Source: an uncultured Alphaproteobacteria bacterium (GTDB taxonomy: Bacteria > Pseudomonadota > Alphaproteobacteria > RF32 > CAG-239). From it: a stretch of DNA of 41,287 nt. This document shows, one piece after another, positions 1-9,387 of the stretch. The notes beneath the pieces are model-generated. The model was not told where the DNA came from, did no database searches, and was given only the letters and a program-made list of their open reading frames with translations. The stretch is taken from positions 1 to 41,287 of the forward strand of contig CAKQLF010000012.1 of assembly GCA_934254585.1 (NCBI GenBank). Reading direction: 5' to 3'. Position 1 is the stretch's first letter. Each line of letters starts with the position of its first letter. Both the position numbers and the translations under genes were made by a program.

Positions 1-34
1 ATGCGTAAGATTTTAATCACTCTTAATGCTAAAG

Positions 35-273
35 CTAAATCTCTCTGTGTATAACTTTTTCATCTGAGTTGATGACATTAAAGAAGAGCCTTCGAATGAC
101 ACGAGAGAAGTGTCCGTTAATGACCATAGAACAATGTGAGCGGGCACTTTCCCCGTCACTCAAATTCTTCAAAAAATCAATAAAAACGCCTGTAAGGGCT
201 TTAAAACGGTCTACAATCGGATGTTTAGGATTTGCAGAGAGAGAGAGAGACCTTTTGATTGCTTATTTTTCAT
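35..273 (-). pseudogene. Short ORF broken at a (TC)7 tract near its start
   Basis: On the minus strand an ATG at 273 with a good ribosome binding site (GGAAAG) opens a frame that stops after about 20 codons. A second frame, open from just inside the dinucleotide tract at 236-250 to a stop at 35-37, continues for about 70 codons. Removing one TC unit (2 bases) would join them into one protein of about 78 residues with no domain that I recognise. It could be a phase-variable gene, a decayed gene or a chance ORF. Nothing else in 1-472 is convincingly coding apart from the nagB terminator. Confidence 0.3.
236..250. repeat. (GA)7 dinucleotide tract
   Basis: Seven and a half GA units on the plus strand (TC on the minus strand). 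The tract sits 22 bases inside a short minus-strand ORF and separates its start codon from the long downstream frame. Confidence 0.85.
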
Positions 274-419
274 CTTTCTTTCCTCATAAAATATGTAAAT
301 TTATTTAACATTATAATTCTACCAAACACTTCTTAATAAATCAATAAAATTAGCTTTAATAATTCATACATCTCTCGTTTGAAGGTAGAGTTGTAGCATA
401 GTTTTTGAATTTTGAAATT

Positions 420-454
420 AAAAAAAAGCTCTCCGCTATAAGTTACGGAGAGCT
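420..454 (-). terminator. Intrinsic terminator of the MORN-slyX-nagB operon
   Basis: A 9-bp perfect stem (427-435 with 446-454, arm AGCTCTCCG) and 10-base loop, followed on the minus strand by a run of eight T. It lies 19 bases beyond the nagB stop. Confidence 0.85.
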
Positions 455-472
455 GAAATTTTAGAAAAAAAG

Positions 473-1267
473 TCAGGAAAAATTATTTTTTTCAACATCT
501 TCAAAATAACGTACTGTTTCTTGCGAAAGCTGTTCAGTGGCGTCTTTATCGCAAGCAATAATTCCATATTGATGATGCTGCAAGGCTGTAATCGGCCAAA
601 CGTGAGATATATTGCCTTCTACAGCGTGTTGCACAGCCAAAGCTTTCCGCGCTCCTGAAGCCAAAATCAACACTTCTTCCGCTTCCATCATTGTTTCAAT
701 TCCAATCGTCAGGGCAGTTGTCGGAACTTTTTGAATATCATTATCAAAAAAACGCGAGTTGGCTCGTAGAGTGCTTGGAGTTAAGAGCATTGCTCGAGTC
801 CGGGAATTAAGTGAAGAATATGGTTCGTTTAAGGCAATATGCCCATCTTCGCCAACTCCGCCGATAAACAAATCAACACCGCCGCAATCTTTTAGAGCTT
901 TTTCATAAGAAGCACATTCTTTGGAAAAGTTTGTGGTTAATCCGTTTAGAAAATGTACGTGTTCTTTTTTTACATTAACATATTTCAAAAAGTTATCCCA
1001 CAAAGCATATTGAAAACCGCGTTCGTCGCCGGCACCAACTCCCACATATTCACAAGTGCCGAAGAAAATCACATTTTCAAACGAGATTTTACCTTCTTTA
1101 TAATATTTTGCCAACACTTTGAACATTCCTAACGGCGTCGAACCGGAAGGCAGGCCTAAGACGAACGGCTTTTTAGGTGTAGGGCGGTGCTTGTTAATTC
1201 GATAGACAACATAATCTGCCGCCCAGGAAGACAATTCTTCGTATGTAGATTTTATTACAACTCTCAT
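473..1267 (-). CDS. nagB: Glucosamine-6-phosphate deaminase homologue with altered active site
   Basis: Family role: NagB converts glucosamine-6-phosphate to fructose-6-phosphate and ammonia in the cytoplasm. The start is placed at ATG 1267 (MRVVIKS), which has an AGGGAGAAAG ribosome binding site; an upstream in-frame ATG would run into slyX. The 264-residue protein aligns without gaps to E. coli NagB over the active site: LGLPSGSTP phosphate loop at 37-45, GGVGEDGHIALNEP with D141, H143 and E148. The usual N-M-D72-E-Y motif reads G-T-C72-E-Y, so the catalytic Asp72 (proton acceptor) is Cys and the following P-E-S loop is also changed. The fold and substrate site look kept, but normal deaminase activity is uncertain. 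It is last in an operon after slyX. Confidence 0.85.
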   Translation of the reverse strand: MRVVIKSTYEELSSWAADYVVYRINKHRPTPKKPFVLGLPSGSTPLGMFKVLAKYYKEGKISFENVIFFGTCEYVGVGAGDERGFQYALWDNFLKYVNVKKEHVHFLNGLTTNFSKECASYEKALKDCGGVDLFIGGVGEDGHIALNEPYSSLNSRTRAMLLTPSTLRANSRFFDNDIQKVPTTALTIGIETMMEAEEVLILASGARKALAVQHAVEGNISHVWPITALQHHQYGIIACDKDATEQLSQETVRYFEDVEKNNFS

Positions 1268-1277
1268 ATCTTTCTCC

Positions 1278-1487
1278 CTAATAATGTGGAGGAGGAGTTT
1301 CCTCACTTAAAGGTTTTACAATATCCGTTGACAGCATACTTTTAAGTAACAGATTTTGTGCGGACAACGTATCAATAATTTTACCTTGTTTAACCACCAC
1401 TTCGCTCAAATCGTCCAAAGCTTTTTGTTGGTTATCCAAAGTCATTTCAATGTCGATTAAACGTTGATTTATTTCTTCATTAGTCAT
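1278..1487 (-). CDS. slyX: SlyX family protein
   Basis: A 69-residue protein, almost all one predicted coiled coil (heptad-like L/I spacing at residues 8-50), ending in the SlyX signature PPHY. The family is small, cytoplasmic and of unknown function. It starts 10 bases after the MORN-protein stop and ends 10 bases before the chosen nagB start, so the three genes are probably co-transcribed. Confidence 0.85.
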   Translation of the reverse strand: MTNEEINQRLIDIEMTLDNQQKALDDLSEVVVKQGKIIDTLSAQNLLLKSMLSTDIVKPLSEETPPPHY

Positions 1488-1497
1488 ATTTGCAGTC

Positions 1498-3657
1498 CTA
1501 AAAGAATTTTCTTGGTTGCGGTTTCAATGAAGAAATGCTGTCAGCTTCTTTCTTCTCTTCTTCGCGGTTGTCAATGCGTTTCATTAAATTTTGTTTTTCC
1601 TCGGCCGACATTTTAACCATATTGTTCATTCCGTCATTTTTCAGATACGACGTGGCAAAACCATCGTCACTGATTTCAAAACGCAAATTTCCGTTTTCAG
1701 CATATTCTTTATAATCTTTGCCGGTCCAAACACCATTTTTATATTTTTTTGTATATCTGATTTTTCCGTTTGGATAATAGGCGGTGCGTGTTCCATTCGG
1801 TTTGTTGTCGACAAATCTCATTGTATAAAGCTTTTTACCATTTTCATTATTGGCAACTGCCTCACCGGTTATTACGCCGTTTTTGAATGGAATTTGCGCC
1901 ATAATTGTGCCATCGGCGAAATACATTTCCACCAAACCGTCAAGTTCGTCATTTTTATATTCGGCTGTTAAGATAGGCTCGCCGTTTTCATCAAATTCGG
2001 TATATTTGCCGTTTATTTTATTATCTTTCATTTCCATTGTTTCGTTGATATTATCGCTATCTTCAAAATAAGTGACGATAACACCATTTTGCATACCATT
2101 TTGATATGGAACTTCGGCCATTTTCACGCCGCTTTCATAATAAATTGTCAAAACACCATTAAAACCATCGGTTTTCAGTTTGCCTTTTTCATCGTATTGC
2201 AGTTGTTTACCCGAGAGTTCGCCGGCATCTGTTTTCAACACATATTTTACGGCTCCGTTTTCATAATATCCGGTTTCAACTCCTTGGAATACTCCGTTTT
2301 TATAAGATACTTCCATTGCCAAATTACCATAGTCATCTTTTTGCAAAACTTTTCCGTTCAGGGCACCGGTGCTGTAGTCAAGTTCTTGGTCAACAGTTAC
2401 GCCGTCAGCTTTATAAGTAATCAATTTGCCGGCAATTTTATCATCTTTCATAAAAATTTGCGCCGCTTTCCGACCATCTTGGTTATATTTTTCCACCAAT
2501 CCGTTGACCTTTCCGTTGCTATAAACTGCGGTACGTTCCGGATTGCCGTTTTCATAATATTCTTCCGATTTACCTGACAATATTCCGTTTATATAGTGCT
2601 TAACATACATAATTTGTCCGTTTTTATAATATCCGACATCGGTGCCGTTCAGCTGACTGTCTTTAAATTCAGCTACAGATTTTTTCTTGCCGTCTTCATA
2701 AAACATCTGAGCCTTGCCGTTGATAGAACCGTCGACATAAGGCAAAAGAGAATAAATATTTCCGTTGGCGTGATACATTTTCATCACACCATCAGGTTCG
2801 TCATTTTTGTAGTTTACTTCCACCGAGAGTTTGCCGTTTTCATTATATTTTTTATAGAGGCCGTTACGCATATTGTCGGCAAATGTCATATATTCATCAA
2901 GTTGTTTGTTTTTATAATAAGTTTTGGTTATGCCCTGCAGTTGTCCGGCCACATAATTTGTTTCGGCATAAAGTTTGCCGTCTTCAAAATAGGTCATTTG
3001 CGTGCCGTCGTAGAGGTTGTTGACATAAGTGTTAAGTTCTTTCAATTCTCCGTTCTCATAATAAACTCTTTCCACGCCATCGACTTTGCCGTTTTGATAT
3101 GGAGTTTCCGTTGAGATTTTGCCATTTTCATAATATTGGGTAAGTTTGCCGTCGATTTTGCCGTTTTCGTTCATATTAAGAACATATTTAACTTTTCCGC
3201 TCGGATAAAAACCTGTTTCCGTTCCGATTTGTTCATTGTTTTTAAATTCGGCTGTAGATTCTTTTTGTCCGTCTTTATTATAAGCCACAACCGGTCCGTT
3301 CAGTTTGTCATTATGATAGGTATAAACTTTTTCGAGCCCACCGGTTTTATAATAGGTTTTGGTTTCACCTTCTTGGGTTCCGGCTGTATAATTAGCTTCG
3401 GACTTGATATTGCCGTTGGCATAATAAGAAACGACAACACCGTCAATTCTGTTGTTTTTATACGGAGTTTCACTTCGGATATTGCCGTTTTCGTAATAAT
3501 CTTTCTGTATGCCGTCCTTATGTTTATCCGAAAAAGAGTCACCAATATCCGTGTTTTCATAAAGAGATGATTTCATTGTCGGAAGCATATCAAATTTTAA
3601 GGCTGCGAGAAACGCAATGCCTAAAGCAATCAAAACGACTAAACCGGTATTTTTCAT
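1498..3657 (-). CDS. Large MORN-variant (MORN_2/YwqK-like) repeat protein
   Basis: 719 residues. A hydrophobic segment at about residues 5-22 is a signal peptide or signal anchor. Residues from about 50 to 690 are tandem repeats of about 22-25 residues with the core YYENGKxxxExxYKNGxxxG; I count about 26. This is the MORN_2 family often labelled 'YwqK family antitoxin', though the antitoxin label rests on little. A charged tail (about 690-719) is rich in E, K and R. The start has a GGAGGG site 4 bases upstream. The repeats probably form a long beta-sheet ribbon in the periplasm or on the membrane. It heads the slyX-nagB operon. Function unknown. Confidence 0.8.
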   Translation of the reverse strand: MKNTGLVVLIALGIAFLAALKFDMLPTMKSSLYENTDIGDSFSDKHKDGIQKDYYENGNIRSETPYKNNRIDGVVVSYYANGNIKSEANYTAGTQEGETKTYYKTGGLEKVYTYHNDKLNGPVVAYNKDGQKESTAEFKNNEQIGTETGFYPSGKVKYVLNMNENGKIDGKLTQYYENGKISTETPYQNGKVDGVERVYYENGELKELNTYVNNLYDGTQMTYFEDGKLYAETNYVAGQLQGITKTYYKNKQLDEYMTFADNMRNGLYKKYNENGKLSVEVNYKNDEPDGVMKMYHANGNIYSLLPYVDGSINGKAQMFYEDGKKKSVAEFKDSQLNGTDVGYYKNGQIMYVKHYINGILSGKSEEYYENGNPERTAVYSNGKVNGLVEKYNQDGRKAAQIFMKDDKIAGKLITYKADGVTVDQELDYSTGALNGKVLQKDDYGNLAMEVSYKNGVFQGVETGYYENGAVKYVLKTDAGELSGKQLQYDEKGKLKTDGFNGVLTIYYESGVKMAEVPYQNGMQNGVIVTYFEDSDNINETMEMKDNKINGKYTEFDENGEPILTAEYKNDELDGLVEMYFADGTIMAQIPFKNGVITGEAVANNENGKKLYTMRFVDNKPNGTRTAYYPNGKIRYTKKYKNGVWTGKDYKEYAENGNLRFEISDDGFATSYLKNDGMNNMVKMSAEEKQNLMKRIDNREEEKKEADSISSLKPQPRKFF

Positions 3658-3765
3658 TTTCCCTCCGTTGCCGATATAATTATATTTAAACTAATTAGCT
3701 GATTTATTCATAACACGAAGCTTTCACTTCTTCAAGAATATTTACAAAAATTAACAAGAAAAAGC

Positions 3766-5157
3766 TCAAGCATATTGCTTTTGTCGGTTAGCAAGCAGTT
3801 TTGTAATAGAACTTTGCAAATTTTCGTGCTGTTTAGCGGCAATAATGTTCAAAGTTTCATTTTCCTTATCGCTCAAAGAGGTTATTATACCGGATTCGGT
3901 ATAATATTTATGACTGTCATTTTCTAACTTGTCGGCGGTATCGCTTTGACCCGAGTTACGATAATATTCAGCCAGATGATGTTGGGCATTGGCTATTTGC
4001 GAGGCATATAAGGCCTCATCGCCGTTTTCAGCCACGGTTTGATATGAAAACACGGCTTTTTCATATAATCCGGCTTGCCAATAAACATCGGCGCAACGGC
4101 TCCAAGCATTAATACTGTGCGGAGCCAATTCTAAGGCAAGTTCAAAAGAGTTTTGCGCTAATTCGGTTTTATTTTCCGTCAGAGCTATTGTGCCGAACAA
4201 ACAAGCATAAGAAGAAGCTTGGGTATAGGCCAAATCTTGAATGGTGTTTTCTTTGGTTTCAGCATAATCAATTTGCTGTTTTATTAAGTTTTCTAAGAGT
4301 TTTAAGCATAGCGAATTGTCACCGTTGGCCCAAAAATAAACAGCTTCGTCATTAGCCGGAAGTTCTTCTCGTTGCGGCAGACTGTCTAATTTGCCATTAT
4401 TGCAAAGGCTGATAAAATCTCTAACGGCGTTAACTGTTTGCAGAACATCTTCCTGCGAGTGCTCACCCTTATTTCTGAAATATACGGCTTGCGTGATTTT
4501 TTCGGAACTGATATCGCGGCTTAGCATATTAATTATTAAACCGATAAGCTCGTTAATATTTTCCTGAGGCTGTTGATAGCTCAGAGAGGTTTGCTCGTCA
4601 AGCTTTTCGGTGTCACGCTCTTCGTTTTTGCTCCAATCAAGAGAATTTCTGGCTTGGTCTTTCAGCTTTTCTTTCAGCTGTAAAATATCATCGGTGACTG
4701 CTGATGATTTAACCAAATCACGCGAGAGTTCCCTATCTCTTTCCCAAATAGCGGCCTGTCTTTCTTTTGAATAATTTTGGTCGGAATAAGTTGTTTGAAA
4801 ATCGTCATTGTTTACATTAACTGTCAGTCTCGGGCGAGCGTCATCTATTTCGTGTTCATCATAGTCGTAATCTTCTGAACCGGTTTCCGTTCCATTGGCT
4901 GAAGTATAAAACAAACCTGCTTCCGAGGTTTGATTTTCGGCAATGCGAAATGTGTCAACAACCGATTTTATATAAATCAGCAAAATGAGAATGATAAAAG
5001 CGGAAAACGCCGCCATAACATAAACACCGTTGGGCCCGAATTCATTAATTATGACACTATGCAGACGGTCAAACTTTGCCGCCAACAGAGACAGGATATC
5101 TCCCAAATCCGTAGAGCGGTTCAGGCTTATTTGCGAAAATAAATTAGTGTCAAACAT
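3766..5157 (-). CDS. Membrane-anchored TPR-like protein
   Basis: 463 residues from ATG 5157, which has AGGG 7 bases upstream; a TTG two codons earlier is too close to that site. One transmembrane segment at about residues 44-64 (VYVMAAFSAFIILILLIYI). A long acidic/polar linker follows, then a helical C-terminal half with TPR-like repeats at about 320-410 (for example NSFELALELAPHSINAWSRC). No enzymatic motif. It follows the next TPR membrane protein in the same direction, 95 bases apart, so the two may act together as envelope scaffolds. No specific family recognised. Confidence 0.65.
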   Translation of the reverse strand: MFDTNLFSQISLNRSTDLGDILSLLAAKFDRLHSVIINEFGPNGVYVMAAFSAFIILILLIYIKSVVDTFRIAENQTSEAGLFYTSANGTETGSEDYDYDEHEIDDARPRLTVNVNNDDFQTTYSDQNYSKERQAAIWERDRELSRDLVKSSAVTDDILQLKEKLKDQARNSLDWSKNEERDTEKLDEQTSLSYQQPQENINELIGLIINMLSRDISSEKITQAVYFRNKGEHSQEDVLQTVNAVRDFISLCNNGKLDSLPQREELPANDEAVYFWANGDNSLCLKLLENLIKQQIDYAETKENTIQDLAYTQASSYACLFGTIALTENKTELAQNSFELALELAPHSINAWSRCADVYWQAGLYEKAVFSYQTVAENGDEALYASQIANAQHHLAEYYRNSGQSDTADKLENDSHKYYTESGIITSLSDKENETLNIIAAKQHENLQSSITKLLANRQKQYA

Positions 5158-5182
5158 AAACAAACCCTTTATTGATGGCGAA

Positions 5183-5209
5183 ATTATAACATAGATAAAA
5201 AGCTATCAA
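5183..5209 (-). promoter_or_regulatory. Candidate extended -10 promoter
   Basis: On the minus strand TGTTATAAT (TGn plus perfect -10, 5183-5191) with TTGATA 15 bases upstream (5204-5209). It lies 26 bases before the start of the 463-residue TPR protein. Confidence 0.5.
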
Positions 5210-5252
5210 GTATTTTCACTCTACACAAAGGGATAGGTAAAGTAAAGAATTT

Positions 5253-6731
5253 TTATTGTGAAAAATCTTTATTCTTTATAAGGGCAATTAATTCAGCATT
5301 TTCAGTTTTCTGTGCATATTCCAAAGCTAGCTTCAAATTTTCATCAGCCGTGTCGGAATTTCCGGATAAAGATTCAATCAGGGCTAAATTCGTGTAATCT
5401 AAGGCTAATCCCGCACAACGTTCGTGGTTTTGTTCCAGATGCAACGATTGCTGAAACAAAACCTTGGCGCGTTTTAAATTATGAAAATGTAAATAAATTA
5501 ATCCAAGCAGGCTATAAACATTGGCAATATGAAAATTTAGGCTTTCTTTTTGACTTTCCGCTAAAATAGTTCTTAAAATTTTTTCGGCCTGAGAAAATTT
5601 TTGCAATTTGCATAAGGCGCGGGCTTGTAAATACATTGCTTCGGCATAAGCGGAAAAATTTTGTTGCTTGAAATATAGTTTAGCCGCGGAGTTGGCTGCG
5701 GAAACGGCTTTTTCCGGAGCATCGGCGTTCAGCCTAAAATGTCCTATCAGTTGTTGACTGAAAGCCTCGCCGCGTTCATTATTTAAGCAGCGATGCAGCT
5801 TGAAGGCTTTTTGAGCATATTTTAGTGCTGATTGTTCTTCTTTTTGCGCCAGTTTCAACAAGGCAAACTGGTTAAAAATATCGGCGTCAAGCTGTTTTTG
5901 CGGACTTGATTGCAAGGCAAAGTTAAATTTTTCTTCCGCTTCGTCCAATCTGTTTTCAAACATCATAAGCATTCCCAACATTGTAGTTGTTTGAGCGGAA
6001 AAAAAAGATAATTTCAAGGAGTTGTATATTTTTAAAGCCGCTTCAATCATTGTTTGGGCAACATCATTAACGCAACAGATACGATATGTTTCGGCTAAAA
6101 GCAGATAAGTTTTTGCCGTTTCCGCAAAATAATGCTGTTTTTTAAAAATTTTCAAAGCTTGTGAGGAATTTTTAGAGGCCGAAAGCATATCTCCTTCTTG
6201 AAGATAGGAAAAAGAAGAAAGATATAAATAACAGGCTTTCAGTGTTTGCGGCAGTTTTTTGAATTTAACACGATTAAGCAGCGGTAAAATTTGGAAATCT
6301 TCAAACAAAAGGTGAGCAATCTGCGCACACCCCAGATAAACGAGCGGAGATTTTTGTTTTTTGGGCAGACGTTTAAGTTTATTGAAAATAGGTCGTAAAT
6401 CGGCATAGTGTGCTTTTAACAGCAGACTTAGTTGAAAATTTTTTGCTTTCAGATGTTCAACCGCTTTTTCCGGACGTCCGCCGACCATATTTCTTAAAGC
6501 TTTGCGGGCTCCGCTTTTGAAAGAAAAAAACAATTTGGCGATGACCTTATTGACAACATAAGTTGAGAATAAAGCGTTGCCGGAAAACAATTGTTGCCGG
6601 CGTAATATGTTAAGTTGCGCCAATTTGCGCAGATGTTTGTAGCGCAAATATAAAATTATCAGGCTCAAAATTGCGGCAATTAAGCCCAATAAGCCGACCA
6701 TAAAACATAAGATAAAATATTTTTCTGACAT
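5253..6731 (-). CDS. Membrane-anchored TPR-repeat protein
   Basis: 492 residues. An N-terminal transmembrane helix at about residues 6-28 (ILCFMVGLLGLIAAILSLII) is followed by a basic stretch (positive-inside, tail in the cytoplasm). Helix-pair repeats then run to the end; the clearest TPR-like units are at about 255-300 and 395-470 (LDEAEEKFNFALQSSP, AKVLFQQSLHLEQNH, GNSDTADENLKLALEYAQ). Such proteins usually scaffold other proteins. It is divergent from the Lon-like gene across a 66-base spacer and upstream of a second TPR membrane protein. No named family recognised. Confidence 0.65.
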   Translation of the reverse strand: MSEKYFILCFMVGLLGLIAAILSLIILYLRYKHLRKLAQLNILRRQQLFSGNALFSTYVVNKVIAKLFFSFKSGARKALRNMVGGRPEKAVEHLKAKNFQLSLLLKAHYADLRPIFNKLKRLPKKQKSPLVYLGCAQIAHLLFEDFQILPLLNRVKFKKLPQTLKACYLYLSSFSYLQEGDMLSASKNSSQALKIFKKQHYFAETAKTYLLLAETYRICCVNDVAQTMIEAALKIYNSLKLSFFSAQTTTMLGMLMMFENRLDEAEEKFNFALQSSPQKQLDADIFNQFALLKLAQKEEQSALKYAQKAFKLHRCLNNERGEAFSQQLIGHFRLNADAPEKAVSAANSAAKLYFKQQNFSAYAEAMYLQARALCKLQKFSQAEKILRTILAESQKESLNFHIANVYSLLGLIYLHFHNLKRAKVLFQQSLHLEQNHERCAGLALDYTNLALIESLSGNSDTADENLKLALEYAQKTENAELIALIKNKDFSQ

Positions 6732-6797
6732 TTACACTCTATTAGCAATTTTCAGTTTAATATAACCTATCACTAAATTATAAAGGAAAAAAATAAA

Positions 6798-9233
6798 ATG
6801 GCTATTACAAAATTAACTTCTGACCAACTTTATCGCAAATGTGATCCGTCAAAATTTGATTTTAACACAACGGCCGATTTGGAAGAACGTTTGTCTGCCT
6901 TGGGACAAGACAGGGCAATACACGCTGTTGAGTTGGGAATTCATATAAAATCACGAGGATATAATTTGTTTTGCCTTGGCCCTGAGGGAACCGGAAAAAC
7001 CAGTCTTGTTAAACGTATTTTGGAAAAAGAGGCAAAAAATCGTAAAACTCCTGATGATTGGGCTTATGTTTATAATTTTGATGAGCCGTATAAGCCGTTG
7101 GCTATGAGTTTTCCGGCCGGTCAGGCGGCAGAATTTGCCAAAGATGTTGATGAATTGTTAGATGAATTATCCGATTCTTTGCCGGAAATAATTGAAGCAG
7201 AAGAATATAAGGCGGCTTTGGGAATTATCCGCCAAAAGTATAAAGCCAAAAAAGAAGAATATATAAATGTGCTGCAAAAAAAAGCCAAAGGCAAAAGAGT
7301 GTCGTTGCTGCACATGCAAATGGGACTGGTTGTGGCACCGATGAAAGACGGCGAAGTTTTAAGTCCTGATGCGTTTGAGCAATTGCCGGAAGAAGAAAAA
7401 AAACTGGTGATGGAAGATTTGAACGCAATGCAGGAGGAAATTGAGAACGCTACTCAAGATTTGCCGCGTTGGGAAGAAAAGCAAAAACGAGAAATTACCA
7501 TTTTGCGTGAAAAATTTGTGCGTTCGGCCGTTAAAGACCCGATAGACGCGTTGCGCAAAAAATATAAAAGTCAGCAACCTTCTCGGTTTTTGAAACAAAT
7601 TCAAGACAATATCTTGGATAATATTGATGATTTCGTGCCGACAGACAGTGACCGGCAAGCCGCAACAACCGGAGCCGATGAAGATCCGTTACAACAGTTG
7701 TTGAGCAAAATGAAACAGCCTGAAGAGGATAAGTTTGCCAAATTTAAGGTTAATGTAATTGTTAAAAATGTTCCAAATTCCGGCGCGCCGATTATCACTC
7801 TGGACTATCCTACACAGGGTAATTTAGTGGGAAAAGTTGAGCGTATCCAACAATATGGCGCGTTGTTGACAGATTTTACTTTAATTAAAGCCGGAGCTTT
7901 GCATCAGGCTAACGGCGGATTTTTGCTGTTAGACGCGCGTAAAGTTTTGGAACAGCCCTATGCTTGGGATTCGCTAAAACGCGCCATTGCTTCTAAAAGA
8001 GTTAAGATTGAAGCACCGTCGGAAGAAACCAGTTTCACGACTATTTCTCTTGATCCGGAGCCGATTCCTTTGGATATTAAGGTTGTTTTGACCGGTGATT
8101 TTGAAATTTATGAATTGTTGAGTGAAAGAGACCCTGATTTCCGCGACTTTTTCAAAGTTGAGGCCGATTTTGGTATGATTATGGATAGAAACGCCGAAAA
8201 CGAAGTGGAATATGCCAAACTTATCGGTTCGCTTTCTAAAAAGAAACAGTTGCGCTCGCTCAATCGTCAAGCTGTGGCTCGGGTGATTGAATATGCCTCT
8301 CGTATGGCTGATGATGCCGGAAAATTGACCGCGCATATTTCATCTATTGGGGATTTGTTGCGTGAGGCCGATTATTGGGCGCGGGTTTCAAATTCTAAGC
8401 AAATTGGCAAAAATCACATCGACCAAGCCATTGAAGCGCAGATTTATCGTTCTGACCGCATTAAAAAAGCTATGTTGGAAGAAATTGACAAAGGCACGAT
8501 TTTAATGGATGTCAAAGGCGAGCGCGTGGGGCAGATTAACGGACTGGTTGTTTATGATTTCTCTCGTTATTCCTTTGGTAAACCGGCTCGCATAACCACT
8601 CAGGTTCGCATCGGTAAGGGCGACTTTATGGATATTGAACGAGAAATTTCGATGAGCGGACCAATTCACACCAAAGGGGTTTTGATTCTTAAATCATTGA
8701 TTTCCAATCGTTTTGCCAAACATTCGCCGCTGTCGCTGTCGGCATCAATTGTGTTTGAACAATCGTATGGCGGTGTAGATGGTGATAGCGCGTCGTCCAC
8801 GGAATATTATTGCTTGTTGTCAGCTATAGCTAATTTGCCGATTAAACAAAGCATTGCCGTGACCGGTTCTATTAATCAGTTTGGAGAAATTCAGCCGATT
8901 GGCGGAGTTAATGAAAAAATAGAAGGTTTCTTCGACGTTTGCGCCCACGATGGTCTAACCGGCAAACAAGGTGTGGTTATTCCGCGCACCAATGTGGATA
9001 ATTTGATGTTGCGGGCGGATATTGTGCAAGCGGTTGAAGAAGGACGCTTTACAATTTACGCTATTGATACTGTTGATGACGGCATAGAGATATTAACAGG
9101 CGTTAAAGCCGGAAAATTGGATAATAAAGGTAATTATCCGAAAGGTACTGTAAACTATATGGTTGAAGAAAGCTTGCGCCAATATTATCAGGACTATGCC
9201 CGTTACGCTAAAGAAACTCTTGGCTGTTTATAA
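6798..9233 (+). CDS. Lon-like ATP-dependent protease (LonC/YcbZ type)
   Basis: 811 residues. Walker A GPEGTGKTS at 61-69. A helical insert fills about 110-290 where classic Lon has a different layout, and the classic LonA N-terminal domain is absent. The ATPase C-terminal part contains LLDARKVLEQPYAWDSLKRA. The S16 protease domain has GDSAS with Ser664 and GGVNEKIEG with Lys707; their 43-residue spacing matches the Lon Ser-Lys dyad. It should degrade unfolded or regulatory proteins in the cytoplasm. Start ATG with AAAGGA upstream. It is followed by clpP and clpX, making a proteolysis cluster, although a terminator separates it from clpP. Confidence 0.85.
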   Translation: MAITKLTSDQLYRKCDPSKFDFNTTADLEERLSALGQDRAIHAVELGIHIKSRGYNLFCLGPEGTGKTSLVKRILEKEAKNRKTPDDWAYVYNFDEPYKPLAMSFPAGQAAEFAKDVDELLDELSDSLPEIIEAEEYKAALGIIRQKYKAKKEEYINVLQKKAKGKRVSLLHMQMGLVVAPMKDGEVLSPDAFEQLPEEEKKLVMEDLNAMQEEIENATQDLPRWEEKQKREITILREKFVRSAVKDPIDALRKKYKSQQPSRFLKQIQDNILDNIDDFVPTDSDRQAATTGADEDPLQQLLSKMKQPEEDKFAKFKVNVIVKNVPNSGAPIITLDYPTQGNLVGKVERIQQYGALLTDFTLIKAGALHQANGGFLLLDARKVLEQPYAWDSLKRAIASKRVKIEAPSEETSFTTISLDPEPIPLDIKVVLTGDFEIYELLSERDPDFRDFFKVEADFGMIMDRNAENEVEYAKLIGSLSKKKQLRSLNRQAVARVIEYASRMADDAGKLTAHISSIGDLLREADYWARVSNSKQIGKNHIDQAIEAQIYRSDRIKKAMLEEIDKGTILMDVKGERVGQINGLVVYDFSRYSFGKPARITTQVRIGKGDFMDIEREISMSGPIHTKGVLILKSLISNRFAKHSPLSLSASIVFEQSYGGVDGDSASSTEYYCLLSAIANLPIKQSIAVTGSINQFGEIQPIGGVNEKIEGFFDVCAHDGLTGKQGVVIPRTNVDNLMLRADIVQAVEEGRFTIYAIDTVDDGIEILTGVKAGKLDNKGNYPKGTVNYMVEESLRQYYQDYARYAKETLGCL

Positions 9234-9243
9234 CAGAGCTTCA

Positions 9244-9283
9244 AAAAAAACACCGGTTAGCTTATGCTAAGCGGTGTTTTTTT
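9244..9283 (+). terminator. Intrinsic terminator after the Lon-like gene
   Basis: A 12-bp stem with one mismatch (9250-9261 with 9266-9277), TTAT loop, seven T after it and an A-run before it, so it may work in both directions. Confidence 0.85.
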
Positions 9284-9387
9284 GTTATAAAATCTTGCAA
9301 AACGCCGGAAAAATGTTAATTATTTATAAAAAATTAAGTAATAATAGGCTTTAATAAAAGCAAAAAGAACTTTGTGAAGGATGAAAT

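Noticed and set aside
69..308. 79-codon plus-strand ORF at the window start
   Set aside because: No ribosome binding site; the minus strand offers a better start and site.
1591..3570. Several 70-170 codon plus-strand ORFs opposite the MORN gene
   Set aside because: Shadow frames created by the repetitive minus-strand coding sequence; no ribosome binding sites.
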